Of a stretch of DNA of 64,000 nucleotides, positions 9,506 through 22,531 are shown one piece after another. Every line of letters begins with the position of its first letter. Position 1 is the stretch's first letter. Location of the stretch: the NCBI GenBank assembly GCA_914767885.1, contig CAJZBQ010000006.1, positions 186,001 to 250,000 of the forward strand, written 5' to 3'. A model generated the notes under the pieces. It had not been told where the DNA came from, searched no databases, and saw only the letters and a program-made list of their open reading frames with translations. The stretch comes from Blepharisma stoltei (lineage: Eukaryota > Ciliophora > Heterotrichea > Heterotrichida > Blepharismidae). The position numbers and the translations under genes were made by a program.

Positions 9506-10231
9506 TTAACTTCTGCAGCATCCTCTTTTCTTGACTGCATTTACATTCTTAATTTTGTTCCCTTTGGGAATTCTTAGAGCTCCTTTAGATATCAATCTCG
9601 AAGCAAGAACTTGAAATAATGCTTCAACCTGATAGTCTTCTTTCGCGCTCGTTTCAATATAATCCATTTTATATTTAACAGCTTTTAGCTTTCCTTCTTC
9701 AGTCCCAACGTCACTTTTTATGTCACTTTTATTCCCAACTAGCACTTTAATAGGGTTCTGTACTGCATATTTTTCTAGCTCATTGATTCAATCGTCGACG
9801 TTATCAAAAGATGTCCTATCACTTTTATCAAAAACTATGATAGCTCCTTCCGCACCTCTATAATAATTATTTATATTAAGATAAATTATATTCAGCCTAA
9901 AATTCATAGCCTTTTTTATTTATGGATGGATCTTTATGATTTTATATAGATAAATTATAATTGAACTCAATATATTTATTGTTCTAAACCTTTCCTGCCC
10001 TGCAGTATCTCACTAATTGAAATTTACAATTTGAAGCTGTACAAGGGAGTTATCGATATCTACACTTGTTTGCTTAAAATCTAAGCCGATTGTTGATAAA
10101 TAATTCTCTTTATATGTTTTTTCTGATTGCCTTAGGAGTAGGCTTGATTTTCCTACGTGTGAGTCTCCTATCATAATAATTTTAAATAGGTAGTGTCTAA
10201 ATCTAGGTTACGTTTCTGGTCGGAGTTCCAT
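9506..10231 (-). CDS. Rab-family small GTPase
   Basis: A 196-residue Rab GTPase after removal of two 15-nt introns (10197-10211 GTAACCTAGATTTAG; 10013-10027 GTAAATTTCAATTAG) and one 105-bp IES (9870-9974); the total is 591 nt. Motifs in order: P-loop GDSHVGKSSLL, switch I T-I-G-L-D-F, DxxG as W-D-T-A-G-Q-E-R-F (W is TGA, the first codon after intron 2), NKSD and ETSAK. The IES falls in switch II, and its removal gives R-F-R-T-I-N-N-Y-Y-R-G-A-E. The C-terminus ends RGCCRS, with a CC prenylation site two residues from the end. It should act in vesicle trafficking; sequence alone suggests the Rab1/Rab8 branch but not firmly. Confidence 0.95.
9870..9974. other. TA-flanked IES, 105 bp, in the Rab gene
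   Basis: Bounded by a direct repeat (ATAAATA on the minus strand) that includes TA, at 9868-9874 and 9973-9979. The segment has stops in the Rab frame; excision restores switch II without altering the frame. Confidence 0.85.
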
Positions 10232-10941
10232 ATTGATATTTATACTAATCATTCATTCCTATACTGTAAATAAAATGCAAAGCTCAGTGAGTATTTATGA
10301 AAAATAAAAATTAATATGATTTAAATAGCCTATATATTATCAAAACAAATCTGTCTTAAATATAATTAAGGCTCCATCTTACAGAGTGAAATTATTATTG
10401 AAAAAGAATTGATTAGAATTTTTAATTTAACTTTAAAATATAATTCTGGACTATTTGGGAATACTAAAATTATAAAACAGACTCAGTATCGTACCTTTAA
10501 TATGGGGTTAATAAAATTAATTAAAATCGAAAATTTAATGCATTCTCTAATTAAGCAAATTTTCAATGAGTTAAGTAGAAATGGAGGTTTGGTGAAAAAT
10601 TTTCCATATTAGGACCAGCCAAAAATTTTTGAAGAGATATTGTAGATAAAAGGACTTTTTAAATATTAATATGAAAAAGAAAGAATTTTGACAAAAATTT
10701 TATTAATTCGAATAATTTTACCCTTTATTTGCTAATAAAATTGTTAACCCATTGCATATTTTTGTGGAAAATTTCCCTCCAATAAAAAATTTTTATGTTT
10801 CATTCTAAATTCTTATCGAAAAATAAACATCTACAAAAGGAAATTTATTTACATCTATCACTTATACCATTATCACTTTTAATTTTTAAATTCCTAGACT
10901 TATCTCTAGATAAACTTCCATTATAATTTTTAAAGAGAGAA
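10232..10941. other. divergent AT-rich intergenic region
   Basis: Lies between the Rab and sulfatase-like genes, which diverge, so both promoters should be here. A weak plus-strand frame at 10409-10612 lacks an ATG at its edge and looks compositional. No repeat recognised. Confidence 0.5.
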
Positions 10942-13732
10942 ATGGTAAACTTTTGTCCAAAGAAGCCACTAATTGCAAGGAGGACTGTTGTCATTTATTT
11001 AGTCTATTGGATGATATTTCTCTATGTGATCTATTCTTTTAGCGCCGATAACAAACCTCAAAGTTTTGAGGTTGAGTGCATGAACTCTCAACTTGGGATA
11101 GAAATTTCAAAGCCAAACTTTTTAGACAAAGACTTAAGGACAAAAAATCCTGAACAAAGCGAAAATTCAAGAAAAGAAAATGAGTCTAGCAACCAAATAA
11201 GCATGGATGACCTCGTCATACTATGTAAAAATCAAGATAAAAAAGATAAAAAAATCTCCAACCTTTCTTCAAACTTAATTAAATGGCACAATCCTCAAGA
11301 CCTTAATATCACCCAAGCATTTTTTGAGCGAAATATAGATTTTTCTAGCCTCTCAAGCGAATGTGTCCCATTAATAGAGGGATATACATCTAAACAGGAA
11401 GCCTTATTATTTGGCTCAAATGTGCATTTTGAAAAATGTATAGCCAAAGACTTCCCTTTTATTTTTTATAATGAGTCTATTAAGTAAGAATTATTTAGAA
11501 AAGTTGAAATGAACTGCACAGATAAAATCGCAAGGTACGCCCTTGGGAATTCTCCAAATGAAGAAATATTTGGACCTTTCAAGAGTGACCTTATATGAAA
11601 AAATTATTCTGAGCCTTTTGAAATTGGAGACACAGAATTTGTTTTCGGAAGCTGCGGGAGCAGTCACCAAGCAATTCTTATTAATAAGAAAAATGAAAAA
11701 GCAGCAGAAAGAGCTATTAAAAAAACAAAACAGCTAAACTCCATGATGAAAAACGATAAATCACGTCCACTTTCTGTATTTTTAATTATTGTTGATTCTG
11801 TATCTAGGCAGCACTTTTATAGAAGTTTCCCTCAGACTATTGATTTTCTTAACAAAGAAATTGTAGAGGGAAAATATAAAAACTACATAGCAGGCTATGA
11901 TTTTTCTGTAAATAATGCGAATGGAGAAAACACATATCCCAATATGATACCTATGCTTTTTGGCCATAACCAAACAATACATAAAAGTCTGTTAAAAGGC
12001 GAATATTACCAGCTTGACTGAAGCGAACAAAAATATGCTGAAATCCAGAAATCAGCTATATGAAAACATTTTGAAAATTATGGCTTTGTTACAGCATTTG
12101 CTTATGAAACTATATGAGACTTCATGACAAAAGGCCTAGGCAAGAAAATTTTAACTGATCACCGTATTTCTAAATTTGTTAGCACAGGAGCTCCTCTCTT
12201 TGATTTTGTCGATAGTTCTAAAAAACGGAGATGCTATGGCGTAAAAGATCTTCACAGGCATATTTTTGATTATTCCTTGCAATTTTTACAAAATTACTCT
12301 AAAATCAACAAATTTATGTATATGCATTTATCTGCTGGCCATGAAGACACTGGATTAGTTGTACGGACGGTTGATCCAGATTTAGTTTATACCATTTTAT
12401 ATTGAATTTAATCTTTTAATTCTAATAAATCATATTTAATTATATCCAAAATACTTGCTAAATGAGATTTTTTCATACTTCTCTCAGAACACTGATGAAG
12501 ATTTTGCAATATTACTTGGATCTGATCATGGAAGGCACGTTGGGAACTGAGATATAACAAAAGAAGGACAGTATGAAAATAAATTGCCATTCCAGTTTCT
12601 GTTTACAAATAGCGACCTCATTAAAAAAATGGGCCCAAGAACCGACTCAATTTTACAAACAAATACAAAAAGACTTGCAGGAAAATTTGATTGGCATTTA
12701 ACATTAAAACATCTTGCCACAGTTCCATATGGGAGATTATCAATTAGCAGCCATATGTATCAAGAATGGAAAAAAAGTTTGCCAAGTCCTGCTTCTCATA
12801 GCGTCTTTTTAGAATCATCACCTATTGATAGAAAATGTAATGATTTAGATATACCAGCCTATCTTTGCTCCTGCATCCAATGAACAGTATTGGAAGAAGG
12901 AGAAGGAGATTGGGACCAAATTGTTCCAAAACTTGCAAATCAAGGGATATCTTCAATTAATAAGAGAAAGAAACTTGCTGACTCTTCAGAATATTGCATC
13001 GATGTATCTTTAGACAAAATAATATTTTCAAAAGAGCACCAAATAAAAGATGAAAATCTACAAAATAGAGAATTCATCACCAGAATCAGCCTTAAAGAAG
13101 ACCAAAAAATGGTATTTGAACTGTATAGCTATTTTGCTCAGTATAGTGAATTTATGGCTTATAAAATCCACACGAATTCAGGGATAAACCCAATAAATGA
13201 AACGGAATTCACAATACGGCATACAGGCCATACAATACAAGCACAATATCAGCTATTCAATATTTCTAGAGTTGATAATAGGACTGAAGACTTGTGTGAA
13301 ATAGTTTCAGTGGCTCGAGGGATGGAGCCTGGATTTTGTGCCTGCAAAAAACCGAAAAATATTGATTTGATTGACTATCCTCAGCTGGCAGTTTTATATT
13401 TTAGGCTGAAAAAGAAATTCAGCATTGTCATTGGAGAAGAAGGAATGAGCTGTGAAGATACTTGCAGTCTAGAAAATAAAGAATGCAGCTTATGAGGCTT
13501 AGAATTAATAAATTCCAAGCAAATATTGGAAGGGTCATATTTTGATCCAACGTCAAAGTACTTTTTGAGAGATAATAGAATGGTAGCATATGAAGAATTA
13601 TATATTGAAGAAGTCGAAGAAAGCCAAATGATTGGGATTGAAGGGAACACCCTGCATTTAGCACAAGAATCATCATTATCTTGCAAGACTTCAATGCCTA
13701 GTGTTTCACCTATTTGCCCTTGCAAAATATAA
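10942..13732 (+). CDS. type II membrane protein of the sulfatase/DUF229 superfamily
   Basis: About 906-911 codons after removing a 15-nt intron (11484-11498, GTAAGAATTATTTAG) and a short IES near 12390-12444. Residues 15-36 form one membrane segment (VVIYLVYWMIFLYVIYSF), predicted to leave the long remainder outside the cytosol. The core matches the DUF229 branch of alkaline-phosphatase-like enzymes: LIIVDSVSRQHFYRSFP, then NGENTYPNMIPMLFG, and the metal-binding-type DHGRHVGNWD. At least six UGA codons are read as Trp, for example in Q-L-D-W-S-E-Q and S-C-I-Q-W-T-V-L. The Cys-rich C-terminal 300 residues look extracellular. Substrate unknown; a lipid- or glycan-linked phosphate or sulfate is inference only. 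Confidence 0.85.
12390..12444. other. short TA-flanked IES (43-58 bp, ends ambiguous)
   Basis: The sulfatase-like frame hits TAA here and resumes as Y-P-K-Y-L-L-N-E-I-F. Several TA pairs give an in-frame join: 12388/12443 (55 bp), 12383/12441 (58 bp) or 12398/12441 (43 bp). All keep the frame, so the sequence alone cannot choose. Confidence 0.65.
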
Positions 13733-14002
13733 GCTTTATTATTATTTCTTACTAAATAAAAGAAAAATATTAATTCTGATCAAATTATTTAAAAATTATG
13801 GCTGAGGGTGTCTAATAAAAAGTTAATTTTTATCCTTTTTATGAAAATAGAAGAAGCTTCTACATAAAAATATATCTTAAATTATTTTTTAAGCACAGAT
13901 TAAGTATGAGATATTTATATTCATGGCAAAATCATGCGAGTCTCCATAATTTTTGAAAATATGTTGACATTATGATCAGTCCTGATTTTCAAATAATTTA
14001 TT
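13733..14002. other. short intergenic region
   Basis: Same-strand spacer between the sulfatase-like and S6K-like genes. No element recognised. Confidence 0.4.
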
Positions 14003-15730
<1,728 letters not shown>

Positions 15731-16136
15731 ATCTTAACAAAATGTATTATTAATGTAATCATAGTTCAATAAAATTTAAATTTAAGAGTAAAAATTCTAT
15801 AAATTTAAAATAAAAACTATTTTATAAAAGCTAAGCCCTTCGTTGTTAAAATTTCCTTTTATTAAATTGTATTTTGCTAATGATTGCTGCAATTTTAATT
15901 TATCATATTGAGTATCAGATATATATATGCTATCTCATCAAACGCTAGCGTGGGACTGCTGAAGAAACAAGTCAATTGCTTAATATTTGTCTTGGCAAAA
16001 TGTTGCTATTTCAATTATTACATTAAATCTAAAATTTAATTTTTCATCATATATCAGAATTATAACTAATTTCTTTAAAATTTTTATCAATACAGTTTCA
16101 TAATTATAAAACGCTTTTAAAGCAAAAAAATTTTAA
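15731..16136. other. convergent intergenic region
   Basis: Separates the 3' ends of the S6K-like and Piwi genes. AT-rich, with no gene or element recognised. Confidence 0.5.
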
Positions 16137-19019
16137 TTATAAGAAGTATAACGACCTTGTGTTTTGCCAATGCTGATGAGGAATAGGCGGACCTTGCTGG
16201 TTAGCTCTTTCTCCATACTGATAAGCAAGCTTATGTGCATACTGACAAGGAGCTGGAACTCTAATCGATCCACTCCAATTATAATACGAGTAGCACAGTC
16301 TATACGCTAATTGTTCTACTTCTTCAGCTCTAGCTCCCGAGTTATCATACACAACAGTGAAATAAGTCGGAGTCATTGCGCCTTGAGTTGCTTTGGCTGG
16401 CATGACATAGAAGTCATATCCGCTTTTATCAATTACCATTCTATCAATACATGTACCTAGAGGTGGATTATTAATCCTCCCTCCTTGGTTGTGATAAAAT
16501 CTTGCATTAATTCTTTTATTCACAACGATAAAGATGAGTTTGGGCTCGTCCATTTGAGGGTTTTCATCTTTGAGTCTTTTAAAAGCTTGCTTCATTTGAG
16601 GAATTTCGCCATTGAGGAGGACTTTGATTTGGGAGTCTGAAACACCGTCTCTAAAGACACAGACCCTTCTTGGGAAAATTCCGTTTTCTGCTTTAAATTG
16701 GCTTAAAGCTTGGTAAGTGCATTCAGCTATTTTTGCAGCAGGCTCTTCGCCAGGGTTGTTGACTTTAGGACAAGAAACGTAGCGGCCAAAGTTGCTGTCA
16801 GTTGTGGCACAGAAGCCAAGGACACTGTGAGAGCCTCGCTTTGTGAAGACGTCAATTCCTACTATCATTGTAGGCTGGTCTGTAAGAGGCAGCCCTTGCA
16901 TCGCCCATGGGATCCCGCCTGCTTTGGCGTTGATCTGCATCATGACTTTGTTTACTACAGATCTGAGGCCTTTGTCTTTTTTCAAAGTTCCGTTTAAGAT
17001 GCATTGGCTTGGGACAGGAAGCTGTGAAAAAGTAAGGCGCTTAAGGTCGTCATAAAGCCTCGATTTTCCTCTTTGGCCTGGTAATACACAGACTATCATC
17101 TGCACCTGAGGGTTTAGAGATTCTTTGAGCTTTTGGTCCCAGTCATTCCACCTGTCAGATTTTACTCCAAACATGGCTGGCTTTTGGCAGTTTACCTTAT
17201 AAGTCCCAATAACTTGTTGCATTACAGTCATGAACTGATCGATAAGCCTTTTATCATTTTCGCAGTAAAATATACCCCAGCGGTCTAATGGAGGCTGCTG
17301 GAACATGGTGTTCTGCACGTCATAATTAAAATATGGCGTCTCAACTTGGCTTGGCCTCTCGGCCAAGCAGTATCGAGCCCTATTTTAATTATATCTGGCA
17401 AGGTTTTGCTAGCGAAGAAATGGACAGCTATGCTAGGTAACTAACCCTAGTCCTTTTTCCAAGTTAGATTTTACCTCGAGGGAAGGGAGACTTGAAGTTG
17501 GAAAGGGAAGCCCAGCCTGTTAAGGCCTATCGGGCAACTCCCTAGCGAGAAACCAGGAGTTTCGCCCTGGGCTACAAGTTTTTCCCTTTTGCCGAAAGTC
17601 GGTCAGAAATTCCATTTTTTGAAATTTCGAGACAGGCAATCTTCGTCAGGCGTACGGCACGGTGACCCAAACTTCCCAACTGCGGAGTGCATGTGCAGGC
17701 CCATGTCCGTAGGAGCGAGACTTTGAAGGCCGTGAGACGGCTGTTGGCGAGCAAGCGCGAGTGGAGCGTTACGGGAGGGAATAAGGGCTTTCGGGCCCGA
17801 CAGGGAGCTTATCAATAATCTCAAGTTAAGTTAAGTTAAGTTAAGTTAAGGTGTTCTGCACGTCACGATCAAAGCTTCCGTTTTGCTCATTGATCTTAAA
17901 AGAGTTGCCACCTCCCATCATGATGTTTCCTGCAGGCAAAACGTAGCCATCAAATCCGGCCGGGTCTGGGGTGATGTTGACCCTCCATTCATTGATTTCA
18001 GCATTTGTCCTAGGGTTGTCCTTGAGGGCTTTGATGAGGCCGCCAGACTCTTGAAGTCTGCTTTGAGGCTCTTTTTTGGTCGCATTAGCCATATCCTTCA
18101 TGATGTTGAAGTCAGCTCTGATTTCGTCAGTCAGGCCCGTCATAACGCAGAATTCAGGAATCAAGTAGCAATCTAAGGTTTTGGTTTTTGACAGGAGGAG
18201 TGGCTGGTCATCATGAGCGATTGGCTTTTGCCACCTTCTTTCGTAGTATTCTTTATAAGAACATTGTCCACCTGCCTTGTCTGCAAAGGTACTGAGAGGG
18301 CTTGAGTCCCAGTCGATATCGTCAATTCTGTAATTTTTCTTATTATAGAGGGTCAGCACAATAGCGCCAATTAACAGCTTCATGACTGCTTGTCTGAAAT
18401 CTGTGTTTGGCTTGTTTCTGAGTTCCATGATTTGGTCATACAAGGTGATAGTCCTCAAGCATCTGTGAGAGATATCGATATTGATCATGACCCCGCCTTC
18501 ATAGCTTCCAATAGAGGATGCATACCCAGGCCATATGCTCATCTTGTGCTGAGGCAAGTCAATAGCTCGGTCTGGGTTATAGAACTTTCTGCCGATCATG
18601 ACTAAGCTGAGCTTTCCTTGCACTGAGTTAAAAAATTTATTGTAGAAGTGCCTTGTTTCTTCTTGACTTTCAACCCGTCCAACAGGTTGAAGAGTAATAG
18701 TGTAATCTGTATTGTCATAGTTCACTGTATAAGTTTGGCTTGCATCTCCACCTCCTGAGTTTGACTGGGCTGCATAAATTGCTGTGTTAGCAAATACATA
18801 CTTTCCAATGACTGGGACAATCTGAGCACTTGCTTTTCTGAGGACTTTTTCACGGTGCTTTCCAAGGGATGCTGCAATGTCAGGATTGAAGAAGACTGCA
18901 TACTTCTGGATGATGTCAGTGCCTGCAGCTAGATTGAATTTGAAGAAGTTGCCGTAGAGGGGAATTGGGGTTCCAAGTTGGCAGTAATTAGGACGAATAG
19001 CTGGTTGGAGTATTTCCAT
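16137..19019 (-). CDS. Piwi/Argonaute-family protein, interrupted by an insertion
   Basis: 779 residues if 543 bp (17323-17865) are removed. Exon 1 (392 codons open) has the Argonaute N-terminal region from P-A-I-R-P-N-Y-C and a PAZ-like part. The second block has MID and PIWI sequence: GIDVFTKRGSHSVLGF (first catalytic Asp), RDGVSDSQIK (second Asp), IVVNKRINARFYH and, near the C-terminus, APCQYAHKLAYQYGE with the catalytic His. The slicer residues therefore look intact. In ciliates, Piwi proteins carry small RNAs that direct which germline DNA is eliminated. Both flanks of the insertion read D-V-Q-N-T, so the uninterrupted protein is D-R-D-V-Q-N-T-M-F-Q-Q. As it stands the copy cannot make a full protein without excision. 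Confidence 0.92.
17323..17849 (+). mobile_element. retroposon-like insertion (family A, copy 2) in the Piwi gene
   Basis: A GC-rich insert of 527 bp flanked by perfect 16-bp direct repeats, GGTGTTCTGCACGTCA, at 17307-17322 and 17850-17865. On the plus strand it begins TAATTAAAATATGGCG, has a hairpin-forming GGCCTCTCGGCC, and ends in tandem AAGTT/TTAAG pentamers at 17822-17849. A long target-site duplication plus a simple-repeat tail is the usual signature of LINE-mobilised retroposons (established knowledge). It has no long open frame. A related copy lies at 8950-9400. Confidence 0.85.
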
Positions 19020-19251
19020 TATGTTTATTAAACAATAGCGGCCTCGCTATTTATATGCATCTTTCTGATGAATTTTTCATATGATTTAAGCTATTTTTTT
19101 TTTAATAATATAAAGATGATTTTATTAAACAATACATAGCAAATTTGGATAGTTTCGGGGGGCCTGCTAAAATATAATAAATCTGCAGGATAAAAATTTG
19201 GGTTTCTCAGCCATTTTATAAGTATGAGCCCAAATTGTGTTTTATAAAACT
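19020..19251. other. divergent promoter region
   Basis: Between the divergently transcribed Piwi and one-TM protein genes. AT-rich, no element recognised. Confidence 0.4.
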
Positions 19252-21127
19252 ATGGATTTAGAATTGACGATTATATGACTTGCTGCTTCAACGCTAATCG
19301 CTCTTGGATATATCGTTTACACTCAAAATGATTTTATAAAATTAATACACAGAAAACGTGCTGAAAAAGGTCAGCATGCGGAGACTTGCAAAAATAGTGC
19401 AAAAACCGCAAAAATTAAATTCAATTTTCCGATTGTTTTTTATTTTTACGAAAAAAATCATTTTTTTGCATTTTTGCAAAGTCCCTCAGCATGCCATAAC
19501 TGATGATGGGCAGTCAATCGATATGCCTAGAAAACGGCAAAAATTGGACGAATCGTTATCTGAAGAGCCAGAAGATGAAAAAATTATCACAAAAGGATTT
19601 GAGGAATCTGACGAAAGGAGTCTACAAGTGATAAATTCTCAAAACGACACGAGCGTAGAAGATTTCGTTGAAGAAATTTGCCAAGATACTCAAGTCGAGC
19701 TGCCAATGAAGAGAGAATATGACTTACTCCCCCCCTCCGTGAGTGAACAAAAAAATTTTGTTCACTCACGGAGGGGGGGTTAATTTTTTTTTTTTAAAAA
19801 AAATTTATATATAAATTTTATAAAAATATTTTTTTTTCGAAATTTAAAAAAATCCTAATTCGCAAAAACTGGAAAGCAAATATTAATTTAATTTATAAAA
19901 TTTTATGTTTTAAAAAGCAATTCGTTTAAAATTAAACAGAATTAGCTCCAGATTTCATTATATAATTATCATTTTATATATCAAAATTTTTTTCAGTAAA
20001 AAATTTTTATTCACTCACGGAGGGTGGGTTTTTGGGCAAAAAAATAGCGATTTTTCTAATGGTTTTGTTCACTCACGGAGGGGGGGGAGTTAGCCTCTTC
20101 TTTTAACAAAAAAGCTGAATTTTATAGTCATCTGAAAGACGACATGCCAACTCAGATCCAAAAACTTAATGAGAGCTTGGCAAGACCCAACGGCCGACAG
20201 CTTTATATACACTCCAATTTCAAAGATTACTCACTCTACCCATTTGAAGAATATTACCAATGTGAAACCCAAAAAGAGAAAAATGAAAAAAATTATGTTT
20301 ATAGTCAATCATTTGTCAGATATTCTGAAGAAATTGATTTCTCAGTCCAAAAGCATGTAGACTTCAATTGCTTTAAAAATTGGAAGCTAAAACGAAAGGC
20401 TGAGCTGAAAAAAGAGCTTGAGTTCGAGAAGCCTGCAATAATCCCAGAAGAAAAATCAAGCAAAAATAAATTCAGAAGCGATATAGGTGATATAAGCTCC
20501 CCATCACTTTTATCAGCTTTATATGATAAGAATGAAGATGTATGAAGCAAAGCAAATTATAATAGCTATAAGAGTAATAGCAATATTAAAGAAATTGTGA
20601 CAAAAAACTCAGTTTCTAGAAAAGACATTAGAAAGATAGATGAAGGCAATAAACTTGCGATAAAAATTGATCATAAAAGTACAGAAGATAAAACAGCATG
20701 CTGGACTCCAGCAACTCCAACTTTTAACCGTAAAAATCCAATAAATGTTGAGGAGACATGTAGTGCTGATGGGCTGATAAAAGAAGCAAAAACTGCTGCG
20801 AGCTCTGAGCAAGAAACAAGTAAAATTTCAAAGACTTTTGGTTCTTCAGCAAAATTCCCTTCAAATGATAATTCTACTGAAAAATCAGCAGCATCGTTAA
20901 ATTCTTCACACTCAATTAGTCCTTTTAGCACTCATCCACAGAACTCTAAGCTGGAAGATCTCAAAATAAAATTTGCATTACATCAAGATGCTCCAAGTCC
21001 TTTTTCTGGCAGCTACCAATTTAAAGATTCCATTTTTTCGCCTTTAAACCCAACATCTCAAGCCTCATTTGTATCAAACCCTCTGTTAACACCTAACTCC
21101 CCAGTAATATTCGATAGGGGGCTTTAG
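19252..21127 (+). CDS. unrecognised one-TM protein, interrupted twice
   Basis: 464 residues after removing a 115-bp insert (19380-19494) and a 366-bp MITE (19727-20092); the remaining 1395 nt is a multiple of three. Residues 4-26 form a single N-terminal membrane segment with one UGA-encoded Trp (LTIIW-LAASTLIALGYIVY). The rest is polar and presumably cytosolic: an acidic stretch (SEEPEDEKIITKGFEESDE), then a more folded block around residues 135-235 (KAEFYSHLKDDMPTQIQKLN, YPFEEYYQ), then a Ser/Pro-rich tail. No family recognised. Another UGA (D-V-W-S-K) lies near 20543. Both insert removals are needed to keep one frame. Confidence 0.75.
19380..19494. mobile_element. 115-bp insert with 8-bp direct repeats and inverted ends (hAT-like MITE)
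   Basis: Flanked by perfect CAGCATGC direct repeats at 19372-19379 and 19487-19494. Just inside are inverted ends: GGAGACTTGCAAAAAT on the left, and ATTTTTGCAAAGTCCC on the right, which is the complement of GGGACTTTGCAAAAAT. Neither edge has a TA. An 8-bp target duplication is typical of hAT transposons. Removing one repeat plus the insert joins K-G-Q-H-A to I-T-D-D-G in frame; 115 is not a multiple of three, so reading through would break the gene. Confidence 0.8.
19727..20092. mobile_element. MITE (CTCCC/CCGTGAG family) acting as IES, 366 bp
   Basis: One of the best-preserved copies. TA at 19725-19726 and 20091-20092; ends TTACTCCCCC and GGGGGGGAGTTAG. Each end carries CCTCCGTGAGTGAAC boxes, at the left as an immediate inverted pair. 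The interior has TTTTATGTTTTAAAAAGCAA, AATTAAACAGAATTAGCTC and a terminal TTTTTGGGCAAAAAAATAGC. Excision joins Y-D-L to A-S-S-F-N-K-K in frame. Confidence 0.92.
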
Positions 21128-21224
21128 CATAGAATTTTAAATAGTGAATTTTATATGAACAGATCGAAATTTGCTTTATTATTGGAGCACATGCCCAAAA
21201 TTTTAATTTATCACATTTTACTTA

Positions 21225-21592
21225 CTCCCCCCCCTCCGTGAGTGAACAAAAAAATTTTTGTTCACTCATGGAGGGGGGTTAATTTTATTTTTTTTAAAAA
21301 AAATTATATATAAATTTTCTAAAAAATATTTTTTTTCGAAATTTTAAAAAAATTCTAATTCGCAAAAATTGGAAAGCAAATATTAATTTAATTTATAAAA
21401 TTTATGTTTTAAAAAGCAATTCGTTTAAAATTAAACAGAATTAGCTCTAGATTTCATTATAATAATTATCATTTATATATCAAATTTTTTTTCCATAAAA
21501 AATTTTTATTCACTCACGGAGGGTAGGTTTTTGGGCAAAAAATAGCGATTTTTCTAATGGTTTTTGTTCACTCACGGAGGGGGGGGGAGTTA
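21225..21592. mobile_element. MITE (CTCCC/CCGTGAG family), intergenic, 368 bp
   Basis: TA at 21223-21224 and 21591-21592. Nearly identical to the 19727-20092 copy over its whole length, which suggests recent spread. It sits in the 3'-3' spacer between two convergent genes, so it does not break coding sequence. Confidence 0.92.
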
Positions 21593-21733
21593 GCACCCCA
21601 AGAGTAAGCAAGTTTCAATCTATTCATATAAAATTTTCTATTTAAAAATTCTATGCTAAATCCCACAAATAAGCAAAGAAATTTCCTTATTGCTGGGGTT
21701 TAGTAAGTAAAATTATTATATTAATTCTTTTGG

Positions 21734-22531
21734 TTAGCTTTGTTTTACTTTATAAAATTTCGCCACAATTGTTTTGACTCCTTTGCTCATAATCATACTC
21801 AATGCTATATAAAGCAGCGATTTATGATGCTCACAAACCCACGATGTCGATCCTTCATGGCATTTAATTAACCCCATCAGCCCTAAAAATAAAACAAAAG
21901 AAAAACAGACATATAACACCCATGTCAAAATCCCTGTCCATTTGACTTCCCGCTTAACTCCTTTCTGCCTAAATATCACTATATCTAACTCACTCTCTTT
22001 TGCTTTTACATATAGCAAATATTCAGGCTCAGCCTGTGGGAGAGTGCATACAAAATCTTTCCCTATAAAGACATGCCAAAAATGGTCTTCATAATCAATA
22101 AGTTTTGCTTTAATTAATTCGCATGCTTTTGTTGTGTCTTTGTAATCGGCTTTGCTTAAAAAGCTTATTATTTCGTCAAGCATTTCTTTGTCCTTGATGG
22201 TTGACTTCACAGTTGTGATTTTTGATGTGGATTCTTCGTCATTTTTAAAAGGAGGAGGAATAAAAGAACTGAAATCACTGTGTGGGGGCGTGTAAATCAG
22301 AAATTTTACTTCTTTTTCGCCTGGCTTTGTGACGCCGAATAGACCAGAACTCTTTGTAGCGCGGCTAATGGAATATGCAAATGACTTTCCTGCAACCACA
22401 ACCCATAGGTCTGGAATTAATCGCTTTAGAATGTCTCTGATTTCAACAGTGTCAGTTGTTTGTTTAAGGACTTGGATGATGCTTTCTTTGGTTTCTTTAG
22501 AAAAAGTGCTATTGATTACTCTGACATTCAT
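21734..22531 (-). CDS. membrane protein with two dynein-light-chain-like domains
   Basis: 265 residues, ATG start, no intron or IES. Two similar modules, about residues 15-80 and 115-185, each pair a helix with a strand segment of LC8/DLC type: PDLWVVVAGKSFAYSIS and EDHFWHVFIGKDFVCTLP, comparable to the W-x-x-x-V-G-x-x-F core of dynein light chains. They are followed by two hydrophobic segments, GILTWVLYVCFSFVLFLGLMG and LLYIALSMIM. Membrane-attached LC8-like proteins are unusual, and the family match is by motif only, so function is left open. The 3' end converges on the preceding gene. Confidence 0.6.
   Translation of the reverse strand: MNVRVINSTFSKETKESIIQVLKQTTDTVEIRDILKRLIPDLWVVVAGKSFAYSISRATKSSGLFGVTKPGEKEVKFLIYTPPHSDFSSFIPPPFKNDEESTSKITTVKSTIKDKEMLDEIISFLSKADYKDTTKACELIKAKLIDYEDHFWHVFIGKDFVCTLPQAEPEYLLYVKAKESELDIVIFRQKGVKREVKWTGILTWVLYVCFSFVLFLGLMGLIKCHEGSTSWVCEHHKSLLYIALSMIMSKGVKTIVAKFYKVKQS

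Noticed and set aside
10409-10612. 67-codon plus-strand frame between the Rab and sulfatase-like genes
   Set aside because: Begins at a non-ATG codon right after a divergent promoter region and resembles AT-rich chance coding.
17572-17824. Short minus-strand frames inside the Piwi-gene insert
   Set aside because: No start, no family features, not conserved in the 9-kb copy; the insert looks non-coding.
19370-19489. Possible 120-nt GT...AG intron in the one-TM gene
   Set aside because: All other introns are 15-16 nt, and removing 120 bases gives the wrong downstream frame, whereas removing 115 bases between the 8-bp repeats gives the right one.
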